Source of the DNA: Lunularia cruciata
Taxonomy: Eukaryota; Streptophyta; Marchantiopsida; Lunulariales; Lunulariaceae
Reading direction: 5' to 3'
Assembly: GCA_948567375.1 (NCBI GenBank)
Contig: OX419756.1
Location: 31,634,333-31,698,332 of the forward strand
Length of the DNA stretch: 64,000 nt
The position numbers and the translations under genes are program-made. The first letter of the stretch is position 1. Each line of letters begins with the position of its first letter. The notes beneath the pieces are model-generated. The model was not told where the DNA came from and did no database searches. It saw nothing but the letters and a program-made list of their open reading frames with translations. This document shows positions 1 through 11,315 of this stretch, piece by piece.

Positions 1-3000
1 GCTTCCTGAACAGGAGGGTGTTTGAGCAAATGCGGCGACTGCTGCAACGATAAGAGTAAGTTATCTGTCCAAGATACCAACAGCAAGTAAATGAGGTGAG
101 TTTCAAGTTAGATGAACGGATCCTATTCGAGAGAGAGCGCTACTCCGAGGGACCCTTCAGCAAAATATCTACTTCTCCTTCAATCAACAGCATTCATTCA
201 ACCATCAGGCAACCATTGGTCGATCTAAGTATAGTTTCGTCATACATCAAAACTCAACAGGCCACATTCAGTCCATATCTGTAATTAAACAATATGTGGG
301 TGAATTGACTCGTACTTATGATGCTGAGATAGCTTGCAAACTCAATGCAGGGTTGTCTGTGCACCCTTGCATTGTGCGCGGTGGCGTAGATCAAGTTGAT
401 GAGCTTGCAGGTGTCTAACGTCGAGAAATTGGCAGTTGATAGTAGGTCCATCGTAGTCCCTGTTGTGTCTGCAAGTTCCCTTTTCCTTTGTCCGACTTGT
501 TCTAACACCTTCCTCCGATGTCTTGTAGTACTATCGTGCCCTCAAAGGCAGATACCGTTCCTCTCTCACTCTCTCTCTCGTCCAGGTTGACTCGGCCCCA
601 GCTCTAGCCCGTCCCTCCTCCTCCTACGTCTCCCACATCCATCTGATTGCTGAGAAACTTGCCCTTCAAGACGGGGAGGTGCCCTTTTATTGCTTCACTG
701 TTCGATCTATCTGAGCAATAAAAAACGGCCTGCAGCACTCACCCTTAAATCATGCCATGGGGGCCCACAGATATGTCGATAATATACTACAGTGTTGCTC
801 ATGTTGCACTCGATGTGTTTCTTATCTAACTAAAGCTGGGAGGTTACAGAATCAAGAGTAATGAAAGAATATGATGCAGTAGTTGTAGTCCAGTTGGGCC
901 TCCAGACTCGAATCTCCTTTTATGACTGAAGAGAAGCTCGGTAGCTACATTTATTGCAAATTCATTCGTGTCTAATGGTTACTTCTTCCTCCTCCCCACC
1001 TGTCCCCTCCCTCGCCGATTACGATATGGCCCTCCCGTCTTGATCTTCCAACCTTGGCCTCACTCCGTACGAACCCAACCTCTCATCTGCCTCCATGGTC
1101 GTATCTGTTGAGAGGCGCCTGAGATAGTGGACGATCCATCTCTTGAACGAGTCAATTCACAGCTGCCAAGCATGTTTTGTATGGACCCATCCAATAATTT
1201 GATCGGCCAATTTCTCCTTGCCTATCCATCTGCACAGGGGATCAAGCTTGACTGAAAGTATCAACCCCAAAATTCGTTTTTTGTGGAACATGATGTGCTA
1301 TACTCATTTCGTAACGCAAGGGAGGGAAATCAAGTCCCTGAAGAGGTTGGAATCCGAACTTATTTCCGTATTATGACTTGAGAGTTCGAGGAGGGTGGAT
1401 TTACCCTGCAGCTGAAGTGGATGATGATATCCGTTCTTCTGGCACGTGCTAGCTATCATATCTAGCGCTTCGATAAATATAAATCCACCTTCCTTAACTG
1501 TGGGAAGCAAGAAAAATGTAAGCCTTGCGTGACCGGGTGTGAATCTGCACTTTTGGCCTTCTAAATTAGGAGCGGCCGGTGATCGCTGAGAAAGGGGATT
1601 TCATGTTTGCCAATTATCGAGACCCAGATCGATTGGTGGCCTTAGCTGATGATTTGTTTTAGTCCTTTGCACGAATTCGCTTGAGAACTCAACCAGAACC
1701 ACCTTCCACCTCTGCAACTAACCTCCCAGGCTGGCCTTTGTAACACGTAACACAGTGACACGTCTACAGGTGACGAAGTACTTCGTGTAATGGTACACGA
1801 TAACCGGGATGCAAATCGAGAAACATGGCGTAGACAGGTGCCTTCTGAATCAGATCATGCAATGTAAACGACTGTCCTAGCAGCAAGGTTGAACAGCGTG
1901 CCAACGATCTATTTCTTCAAAATTACTTCCTCTAAAGTGTTGTGGTGTGGTTTTTGTTCATCACCAAGTGACATAGAAGTGAAGGCGTAACGTTCCGGCA
2001 TTGGCTTGTCTTGCTTGCCTAAGTAATGTCAATCTCTTGCTTCACGAAAGTTAGCTCGTGGTCCAGAGAAGCAAAAGAAAGTGGTTACATATGCATCAGA
2101 GCTTGATTGCTAGGGTAATTTTAGTTGTTGCTTCATAAACCGGATTGAAGGACGCGTTGGCTGTAGAGTCTCTAATTGTTGCTTCTGTGACCACCGCAGA
2201 GGATACGGTCTGAAAGAGGACGAGGATATTTGACCGCCGTAATTACCACCAGCCATTCATCCGAAACAGAAGCGTTGGATTCCTTCCATACACTACGGGC
2301 AACACATAAAGGGACCACGAACCCCCTATGAGATCTGTAGGGAGCCTTTCACCAATTAATTCCCTTACATGAACGTACCTTTCTACCCGAATGTTGTACC
2401 AGAAAGCGTACGGATATAGGCGTCGTCCTGACTCTTAAAACCATCAAGTTTGTTGGCTGTCAGTCAGCCAATCTTTTGTTCTCTTATCTTCCCTCTTCCC
2501 GAAAGCAATTGCTTCATCATCCATGTCCTATCCTTCTAACTAGAGAAGAATTCTGGTCCCCGCCGGGACAGAATCAATTATCGGTTCATGGAGAACCCTA
2601 CGAGCGTAATAATAGTTCTAGCCCTTGGAGCTCCTTACAGTAGTTCCCTGTCCTCAAGGCACTGCATGTAAGCCAGCCACTGTTCTGCAGAAGAATACTT
2701 CTTGAGCATGACGGATAAGATGTTGAATTTCTGCTAGAGAAGATTAGGTGTGATTATGTGTCAGTCATGGTCGACATCCGCCAATTCGAAAAGACGAGAA
2801 CATGATTGGAAAGGGGTCCCGCGACAGTTGAAATACGTTCCACAGTTATGCGCACGGAAGACCCCAGTTGGTGCAAAGACAATTTACTCTTTTCACGTCA
2901 CCCTTATCGAGATGAGAATCATTGGAGAACTACTCGGCGTTGCAGAATCAACCGAGTTTTCTACAGTAAATACACTTTACATCATAGTCTTGTGGATGAG

Positions 3001-5005
3001 AACACCGCAAGGTCAAAGCTGTTGTTTAAACCGGGAAGAACTAAAAGCAATTAGGATGTTCAGTGATTCATGACTAGTCCTCGAGCCGCACTCGAGTAGA
3101 TGAAGACGTTTTGAAATTGAAGAGGCTCGATTGTGCACACCCTCACTCATGCTCGACAAAGAAAGCTCGTCCCCACTCGCTTAAAATATATTATACAAAT
3201 TAGTAAAAGTGAGTATGGGAAGTAAGAGAATCAACTGGAACTTCTGAAGAAGACAATAAAACACAGTGTCTGCCAGAAGGGTCAACTTTGTGAACTACCA
3301 TGTCTCCTGGTTTTGAATGGTTTCACTTATTCCGTGACACCTGGTGCGATAGAGATAAGACTGGCACATCGTGCACTTCTTCAACCATGCTCGACAGAAT
3401 TACTGAATCAGGGTATCATGAATACGTTCAATATAATCGGCTGGGAGACAAACACTGCTTCAGGTGTACATAATGGCAAAGCCAAGCCAACAACTTACAC
3501 AAACGAATCGAGAACATGGTGCAAAACCTAAGCCACAATGAGATGTACAGGACCATTGGCTGCTCACATGTTGATGGTACGGTAGTGCCCACAATTAGAA
3601 ACAATGTCGGGCATATGACACTACTTCCGATATCACTGATGTGTACTGTCGCATCGTGTTCTTCTTCATCTACTGGCCCGCGGGTAGTAATTGTCACATT
3701 AGAGAAACATGAGTTGACGTCATGTTAAGCTCCAAGAATACTCCTAAACATGAAATTGGGCTTTGTAGAGATGTAATCCATCTCTTAATAGTTAAAAATT
3801 GGATGCAGACGAAGGCTAAGATGATATATAGCTCTAGATAAGAAGTTTGCTTCCGGCCTTTACTCAGTAGACCATGAACTCTGGTGACCAGACGAGCTTC
3901 TGATTCAACAGGCGTTTCTGCTCTCTTGCTTTTGTGAGCGTCATAGATTCTTGATGAGTCCACTGACAAACTAGTACAGCAAAGATCGATGAGCTTATTG
4001 TAAAGAAGACTTCAAGCCATGTATCAAACACAAGATTGAGAAATGAGAGTCTCATCTGCAATAGTTTTACTTTTATTACAATGATCCGTGGGTTGAATGT
4101 TCGAGGACAAAATTATTTCCACTTACCTTCGAGTAAGCGAGGTGAAACACGTCACAGTTGCTAGTCGGAAGAAGAGATATGAAACGTAGCAACGACGAAA
4201 AGGTTCAGGACTTGAGGTCTACAGTGGTTGTTTAGGTAGTACGTATGGTTTCAGAGGAGCTCGCGGTTCTTGAAGAAGGGTAGCTGTTGCAACCACCATG
4301 CACATAAGAAGCAAGGCATACAGAGCTTGTGTCCCGATAAGAGGAGAATCAAGAGCTCTGTCGTTTCTGAATTCGGATTAATTCAGATTAAGTTGACCAC
4401 ATCTCCTAAAGGTATTGGAAGAGAAAGTGTCTGAAATTAGAAGAGCAACCGCCACAGAAGACGCATGAGAACTGCTTTGAGGAGTCCAGTACCACAGGAT
4501 GCTGGTGAATCTGCCAGGTGAGAGTACTATCTGCTAAAGACGACTGTGTCTCCGGTGTAGGTTCAGCTCATTTCGTCTCGACAGATAGTTGTGCAAATGA
4601 TTCCTTATGAACCTCAAAGGTGGAAGTCTAGCTCGAAGGTGCTGCAGCCATAATCAAATTCGAAACAAAACATTTAGTGTTTAACAAACCTGCTCACAAG
4701 TTCTATTACCACACATCATTAAAAGCCACCATACTCACCTAACTCATAACTGGGCCTGAAGAGCAAGAGATCAACAGCATACCAGCAACATAGAGCTACT
4801 GGTCGAGAGATGAGAGCGTCAGGTAAAGATGTAGAATTTGAGTTCTTGACATGGAGTCGCAAAATTATCAAACGTGCTTACCTTCAAAACCTTCGAGAGA
4901 TACCTGAATCGTCACTCATTGTTATTCAACAATGGGTTGTCTTATACACAGTTTTATCAAATAAATTAGACCTTTATTTACAGGTAGTGTCTGTTTGCAA
5001 CTCAC
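1..5005. other. 5-kb stretch without an assignable gene
   Basis: Composition is like the genic parts of the window, but only short reading frames (about 120 residues or fewer) occur on either strand, and none carries a motif I recognise. A CT-rich run lies near 560-590. Some of this DNA could be the 3' flank or untranslated exon of the minus-strand gene that ends at 5,006, or decayed mobile DNA. Overlapping minus-strand frames at 3,428-4,061 have one hydrophobic stretch but nothing diagnostic. Confidence 0.5.
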
Positions 5006-5764
5006 CTAGACCAGCTCCCAATCACTGTCACAGCTCCCAGCCCTTTGATGCCCAGACCAGCTCTCTATGGACGACGTGGAGGTTGATTTTCCTAATCTCA
5101 TTTTTCGGTACTCTTCATTCACAAACCAGTGAGCATACTGTTCGGCATCCTCTTCATTGGAGGTAGAAGCGCTCATGTCAAGCACTGGCAGCTCTGGCAG
5201 CTCTGCGGAATCCCCTGTGGAAACCACCTGCTTTTTTCTAGAAATTGTGGGACTTGAAGGAGTCATGTGAAGGGGTGTGTCTCTGCTTTGCTTCTCGGTC
5301 TCAACTTTGTCGTCAACTTTCACAATTTGAACTGCTTTCTCAGATTCAATCAGAGGCATGACATCGGTGCTGGATACCTCGAGATTGAAAGCTGGTAAAT
5401 TTTCCACAACCTTCACTGACTTCTCGTCTCCGTTGTGTCCCCCATTCGTCTGTGCTGAGCCTGCCTGTGGATTGTCGGTCCGGGATACCTCACTTTTAAC
5501 CTCACTCTTATCATCCGAATCTGGAGGTAGTAGCAATTCCTGCACGAACTCTGCACAGAACTTCCTCATGTTCGTACCCAGAGAGCTAATTTGATTCTCT
5601 AAATAGGCACTAGTTTCTTGAATCACCTCGGTGGAATTTCGGCCTGCATCACTCTCGCACAGAGTATCCAGCTTCAACTGCATGCGATCCATCCATGAAA
5701 GTTCCTTTCCCGGACTGGAACCCTGCCTCTGTCTCTGCGAATCACTTTCATTTTGCGGAATCAT
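5006..5764 (-). CDS. Unknown plant protein with acidic Trp-containing C-terminus (about 252 aa, possibly only the last exon)
   Basis: I do not recognise the family. The frame stays open without an ATG up to 5,923, but a strong 3' splice site (T-rich tract then CAG) ends at 5,795, so the exon probably starts at 5,794. The first ATG inside it is at 5,764, which I use as the start; if coding exons lie further upstream the protein is longer. The N-terminal third is helical and polar (SWMDRMQLKLDTLCESD, then a segment with ENQISSLGTNMRKFCAEFVQ). The middle is acidic, Ser/Thr-rich and probably disordered. The last 60 residues look most conserved: an LPELPVLDMS segment, an AHWFVNEEYRKMRLG helix and the terminal residues DSDWELV. 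There is no signal peptide or membrane segment. Codon use and the open length make a real gene likely. Confidence 0.7.
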   Translation of the reverse strand: MIPQNESDSQRQRQGSSPGKELSWMDRMQLKLDTLCESDAGRNSTEVIQETSAYLENQISSLGTNMRKFCAEFVQELLLPPDSDDKSEVKSEVSRTDNPQAGSAQTNGGHNGDEKSVKVVENLPAFNLEVSSTDVMPLIESEKAVQIVKVDDKVETEKQSRDTPLHMTPSSPTISRKKQVVSTGDSAELPELPVLDMSASTSNEEDAEQYAHWFVNEEYRKMRLGKSTSTSSIESWSGHQRAGSCDSDWELV

Positions 5765-5794
5765 CCTCGCTCGAGCTACTCCCAAGACACGCCC

Positions 5795-5812
5795 CTGCCA
5801 ACAAAAACCAGA
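5795..5812 (-). other. Probable 3' splice site (intron acceptor) of the 5.0-5.8 kb gene
   Basis: On the minus strand a pyrimidine-biased run (TTTTTGTTGGCAG) precedes GGGCGTGTC at 5,794. The reading frame on the exon side is the one that continues through the 252-residue product, so the acceptor would be phase 0 if the upstream exon is coding. Confidence 0.5.
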
Positions 5813-6912
5813 TGCTCGAGTGAAAAAGCGCCTCTCATAATTCATCTCCCAAATTTTAGACTTCCATCCTAAATCCAGGCCTTTCCCTTGACCCCCGATT
5901 GCGATTTCAAGGAGCTGAATCACAATACCCAGCTGCTAAAAATTTGTTGCCGTCAACCAGCAAAAGCCAACCTGATCAGACAGACGCCTCCCAATAATCA
6001 GCTAACATTGGTTTTCAGGTCGAAGTTGACAAAAGGAAATCGACGTCGGAGTCCTGTCTCATCATGCCATGGAACAAACGTCACACAAAAGTCTACGACA
6101 CCCAAAGACCGACTCTTCCAAGATTGCATGCAACCTCAGAATCTCCAGTCAACAATCATGCTGTTTCCACGGACTAATCAATACAGGAAGGAACCCGGAA
6201 AGAATTTTCGGGTTTCCACGTGCAGAAGCAAAAAGAGGAGGAGACCTCAGAGCTTTCGGAGAACCCAACCGGGGGCGATTTCGACGAGTTCTCCGCCCAT
6301 AGGAGCAAAGAAACTTGGGCTCCTAAGCTCCTCCTACACCTATCAAGAGACAGAGACTTTCCCCTGCTTCATCTGCAAAGTGTCGGTGGGTTGCAGACTT
6401 CTAATTGCCCTAAATTCAAGGGGCTGAGCGGCCTTTTCATGAGACTCCTGAGCAAGGTCATGTTCCCAGTATCCTAACCGCGCAACAAGGGGCTTTGCGT
6501 CCCAATGCTTTGAATTCCCAGCTCGAACTTGCAGAAGGTGGATTAACAACGTCTCTGGACTACAGAAGAAGGGTATCAATTTCAACACGAGTGGTGACAC
6601 CCACAGCAACTAATGGCCGCATCACAGGAAACAGGATTCTTATAATACTGGCCAAATCTTCGCATAACCTTTCTTTACAGGTTCCCCAGAGACTCACACT
6701 GAAACTCACATTGTTGGTCGCCTGGGTGACTACAGAAGTTCAATAAGTGATCACAGAAATAGCGAGTTCAAGACTTGTGTGACTTTTCGACACCGCCTGA
6801 CACACAGGACTACCTAACACAGTAACAGCAGCTCCCTGACGCATCTGTTCTCGAAATTTCCCCACCAGAGCTGCGCCAGCACCCACCCCCCAGCCAACTC
6901 AATTCCACTTAC

Positions 6913-6976
6913 GCTTTGAGCGAGGAGGGTAGTTCGTGAAGAGAATCGGGAGTCGGGAAAATCGAGAAGAGAGCAT
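6913..6976 (-). other. Candidate first exon of the 5.0-5.8 kb gene
   Basis: On the minus strand an ATG at 6,976 opens a short frame reading MLSSRFSRLPILFTNYPPRSK, a basic, hydroxylated, presequence-like N-terminus. It runs to a GTAAGT donor at 6,912-6,911. The exon ends in phase 1, which does not fit the phase-0 acceptor at 5,795, so an intermediate exon would be needed or the segment is untranslated. This is speculative. Confidence 0.25.
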
Positions 6977-7846
6977 GGCTGAGAAGGAATCGGGACTCTC
7001 TTCCCTGATTTAGTCCTTCATATCTGATTGTTCCATGCTTAATTAACGAAATTTCGGGTAGACAATTAGGCAGTCAGTCCGTCAGTCAGTCAATCCGTCA
7101 ACGAAGACTCTGATTTCCCCATTATGCATACAATGAAAAACTCGACGAAATGGAACGGCTGTTTCACAGAGGACAACCAACCAAATTTCCACAACATACA
7201 GCAGGTGGGTAAAGCTCGGCCATGCATGCTTTCTTGCTTGCTTGATAGCTCGAATTGTATTCACAGTGGGTCGAGCCGAGGTGTGACCCCCACGGGAGAG
7301 CGACAGCGACGTCACACATCTCCATGCAGCATCTACCATGACTGAGCTACCCACGTATGGCTGGGCGGGGATGCCTGCCCATAAACAAGCACTCAACGAC
7401 AATCTAGAGGTGCGATAAAGAGAGAAACAGAGAGCTGCTTACCCCAAGAATTCATCCACTGGAGAGAGAAACTGGTTACAAGTGGTGACTGACTTTGTGC
7501 TTGGTGGCCGAGATCTCGGAACTACGAAAGCTCGGTGGCAACAGAGTCTACACGACGAGAAAGAAGTCTAAGACGAAGTTTGTAGAAGCAAAGCGACCTC
7601 CATCTTCAACAGACAACATTCACTCACTCAATTCGAAGCTCCTTGTTGTTGTACTGTCCTAGTTACTCCTCAGGAGTCAACTGAGCTGCTCGTGCAGGCA
7701 TCCATTTAATTTCCCTTCCTCTTCTTGCGGAGCATGTGGCCAGTTCCCGCTACAATGAATTGAACAGGTGCCTTCCTAATTACAAAAGAACTGGCACTTT
7801 GGCTTCCTTCCTGGCAACCAGCAACATGCTTAATTCCCGGCACAGG

Positions 7847-7864
7847 CAGCAGCAGCAGCAGCAG
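7847..7864. repeat. (CAG)6 microsatellite
   Basis: Six uninterrupted CAG units, read as a short polyglutamine run in one frame (7,736-7,948). That frame lacks an in-frame ATG near its start and is not otherwise gene-like. Confidence 0.9.
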
Positions 7865-9461
7865 CACCGGCCTGTTGGGGAATTTCGACTCCGGACAAAC
7901 GAAACGGCAGGAACAAGCGAGGGTTCGAATCTATACCTCAATTGGTAAATCTACTAGAGAACAAGCTTGCATGCGCAGGTGGAATTTGTAGAGACGAGAA
8001 CCGACGGAAGCAGAGGAACATGGTACTGTGAGATCCACATCGATGTAAATTCTACAGAGAGAAAAACAACAAGTCTGAAGGTTCGAAATTTGCGAACTAC
8101 CTCCACACCACCCCGATAAACAATTCCTCCTCGCCACCGCAATAGCAGATGCCCGTCAGCAGCAGTAGTGGACACTGACTTTGGCGCCTGGGGTCGTCGA
8201 AGTCCTAATGACACGATGGTCTTCTTCCTTCTTCTCAGGCAGGCAGGCAGCAGGCCCGACAAAAGGAACAGAAGTTGTCAATAGTAGTCCTCTGTCGTAT
8301 CAACATAACCGCCACGGAGCTACAACATACAAGTAAGCCTCGAATCAATCCTCCCCGGCATGTACTTGCTTGCTACTCATAACTCTCACCCAGCTGAGGT
8401 GCCAGGACACGCATCCACCGAGGTTCCCATATATCTCCGCTGGACCACTAACTGGGATATACATCGAGGTGACTACGACATTGCAAGGGACATAAAGCGG
8501 GGAGGAAGCGCACCTGTGGGTTTTAGATGATGCATATGCTGCTACTCTCTTACACTCGAATTGACAGCAAGTATATCGTATAGGTGTGACTTAATCCACA
8601 AAGAGTACACAAACGCCTATTGTGTAACCCATCCATTCTTGCGAGCTCCACCTAATGTTTAGTCAGGCTCTGAGCACCTCCTTTTCTTCTCCTGTGGGTC
8701 CCTTTCCGCCGGCGTTGTTTCTGTAGTGTTGGAGTTTTATCTCGTCATCATGTATGCGATTTTCTTTTCAAGCTCGCCTCGGCCCACCCCAGATTGTCCC
8801 TCCCTCTTTCGCCCATGCTTTACCTGCTCCATCTCCTTCTTACAAACTCAACCCAGAAGCCAGTCTACACGGGACTGCAACTACCAGATACGACTCTATC
8901 CGAAAAGCTTATGCCCCATTTTCACCCAAATCATTTTTACACCCTTGAGTTGAGAATTGTCTCTCTGCTTGTACTTAGCAGGCTAACAGTTGCTGCATTA
9001 GGCTCCCGAAGCAGGTGCAGAAGATTCTATGCCAACGATCAGTGCGTGCATGTTATGGGTTCGTTCGCTTTTGTACTTCTCGCTTAGGCAGGAGGCTCAC
9101 TGGATGATGTGGGCCGACACTCAATAGAATTACTGTTTGCTAATCACAGCAGCTTTCTATTTCTTTGTTAAAATTGAAGAAGGCGACCGCATGTGATAAC
9201 AAGAAGGATGGGAAGACCCCATCAAGACGTACAAGGAAAAGACATAGGGGGTAAAATAATCTGTGTAGAAAAAAACTTCAACGACTGATTGTTCCACTTG
9301 ATCCACCATGGAACCGGCAGGCCTCGAACTCGAAGAGTTATCATCATTTGCATCAAAGTACCAAAGGGCAGGTGGGGACATTTTCTGTAGTGACGTCGAT
9401 TCTCAACATACAGTGATGGGTTTGAACGCTTTCTGATCGTAGTTTATGATCTGATCCACCT

Positions 9462-9669
9462 ACAAGAGCGATATAGTTATGAAGAAATGGATTGGAAAAG
9501 AAGTGATCTAGAAATTTTCATGATAATCGTTTCAGGTGACCATAATGTACTAAGTGTATGTTCCCACAAGAGCGATACAGTTATGAAGAAATGGATTGGA
9601 AAAGAAGTGGCTTAGAAATTTTCATGATAATCATTGCAGGTGACCGTAATGTACGAAGTGTTTGTTCCC
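9462..9669. repeat. 104-bp tandem duplication
   Basis: Two head-to-tail copies, 9,462-9,565 and 9,566-9,669, are exactly the same length and differ by a handful of substitutions. Both begin acaagagcgata and end gttccc. A five-base start of a third unit (acaag) follows. No reading frame spans the repeat. Confidence 0.93.
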
Positions 9670-10766
9670 ACAAGTCTACCATATATATCTCGTCCGTGAT
9701 TGTGCCATGCAAATAGGAAGTTACGCATGAACTTTTCTATCTTAGTGACCTTTTGGATCTCATGAATGGCCGTTTACTTCAAGCTTTAGTAACTTAACGG
9801 TTATTATATAGCCATCTAATGCACCTGAATATGGTGAAAGAAAAAAGCACCGTTTGTGACAAACCCACAGATAAGTTATTCTTATATCATAGTAATGATG
9901 AGACGTACTGAAGTGGTCTTACATATATTGATATACATTTATTGATATACTCTTCGGAAAATACTAGGTAGGAACCCTAATATGGATGATCCTTAGATGT
10001 TGAAATCACCTTGTCCCAATGTCATGCTACATGTCAATTGGGAAAACGAATGAACAGTTATAGCGCTGGCTGGTGTAATCCATAGGAGAGCAATGAGCTC
10101 AGTATGTAGACCATACGATTTGCATAGCTCCGAAGCTCCGGTATCTAAATGCTATAGAATAGATATCTCAAACCGAGACTGAGACTATTGGCGCTTAGCT
10201 TTTTTTTTAGCTCTTGTGTTTTATCCTTGTACGGGCTTGATGGGGTCTTACCATCCTTCTTGTTATTCTACGCGGTCGCCTTTCTTTTCTTTCCTTTCTT
10301 ACTAACAGTTTTAGACAGCTTATCAACAGTTCAAACAAATGAACGTTTTACACAAATGAGTGATGAACATTAGTGGTTCAAGTTGACAAGGTTTCAGTTA
10401 AGTTAAGTTTTCTATCGTAGTTTCGTGCCGTATAATCTTTGATGGACAATATGCTAGCTCAACAAGGGCTTCAAACATACTACCTCAACAACATATCCTT
10501 GAAGCAGACCCGTCATTGCTTTCAAGCTTGAAGTTCAGAAAAGAACTCCATGTTATATGTTAATATTGCTTTCGATTGATCAAGTTTTAAAGAAGATGTA
10601 ACAAAGGCTAATTAGAACGACATAAAAAGTGCTTTAAAAGTCAAACGAAATGTATTCATACCCAAATTGATAGAAGTATCTTGTACTCACCAAGGTAAGG
10701 CAAAAATTGCTTGGAGTAGTTGTCTTTCTGCCAAGTAAGATGCTTCCAAAACTGGAAGTATTTAGT

Positions 10767-11185
10767 CTATACGTGCCCTGAAGATCGATCAGCGGAGGAA
10801 GACTTCCTCATTCTCTTTGAATATTCTGAGACCTCTTGTGTTGAAGACAAAGATAACTTCCTCTTTCCTTTTGATGGTCCCGGAATCAAATGTGGCGAGA
10901 CCCTATCCCCGTCGGAAGATATATCATGCCATGAGCTCTGTGCAGTCTTCACCTGTTCAACTTTGATAACCTTCTCCCAACCATGAGAATCTTTAACAGG
11001 TAATCTATATGCAGAAAAACATTCTTGTTTATCTGGACATGGGAAGTGAGGATGGATTATACATCCTGTCTTAGGACACTCGAGCACATTTCTTCGTTCG
11101 CTTGGTCCCTTCTCAACTCTCCACACGTCGTATATATCATCAGTTCTCGCACAACCTCCTCCCCGAAAGCCTGAATCACTGTTCT
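10767..11185 (-). CDS. Probable downstream exon of the 11.3-12.4 kb unknown gene (Cys/His-rich)
   Basis: An open frame without a usable ATG starts at a possible acceptor (CAGCAG just upstream of 11,185) and ends at 10,767. It encodes a polar segment, then a Cys/His cluster (ECPKTGC, HPHFPCPDKQEC) that could bind a metal, then a basic Ser-rich tail (SKGKRKLSLSS, KRMRKSSSADRSSGHV) like a nuclear localisation signal. It lies 130 bp downstream of the stop of the large frame on the same strand and has similar composition, so I read it as an exon of that gene. The join is not clear: the strongest donor nearby lies after the stop codon at 11,316. It may instead be a 3' exon used by alternative splicing. 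Confidence 0.4.
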
Positions 11186-11298
11186 CTGCTGTCTTTCCCT
11201 GATGCTATACCGAAACACAGAAAACTATTATAAAACAGCAATATAAATCTTCCTTTTAAGAAGGAGATTCTCAACAACCGTCACCTACCTCTAATGGG

Positions 11299-11304
11299 AC
11301 TTAC
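11299..11304 (-). other. Consensus 5' splice site just downstream of the stop codon
   Basis: GTAAGT follows the stop of the large frame by 11 nt on the minus strand. An in-frame AAG/GTGAAG further upstream, near the HPEC motif, is an alternative donor. Which one is used decides whether the 10,767-11,185 frame is translated. Confidence 0.45.
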
Positions 11305-11315
11305 ATCTTCAAACA

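Larger units (their letters stand above)
5888..9461. other. Intergenic and 5' flank, no gene assigned
   Basis: A plus-strand frame of up to 179 codons (5,888-6,427) is antisense to the likely intron and leader of the minus-strand gene and has no recognisable domain. Simple repeats are scattered: GTCA-type runs near 7,073-7,100, (CAG)6 at 7,847-7,864 and AGGC repeats near 8,238-8,252. The region probably holds the promoter and leader of the minus-strand gene. Confidence 0.4.

Noticed and set aside
5888-6427. 179-codon plus-strand reading frame
   Set aside because: It lies opposite the presumed intron and leader of the minus-strand gene, overlaps other frames in the same stretch and shows no domain or biased codon pattern.
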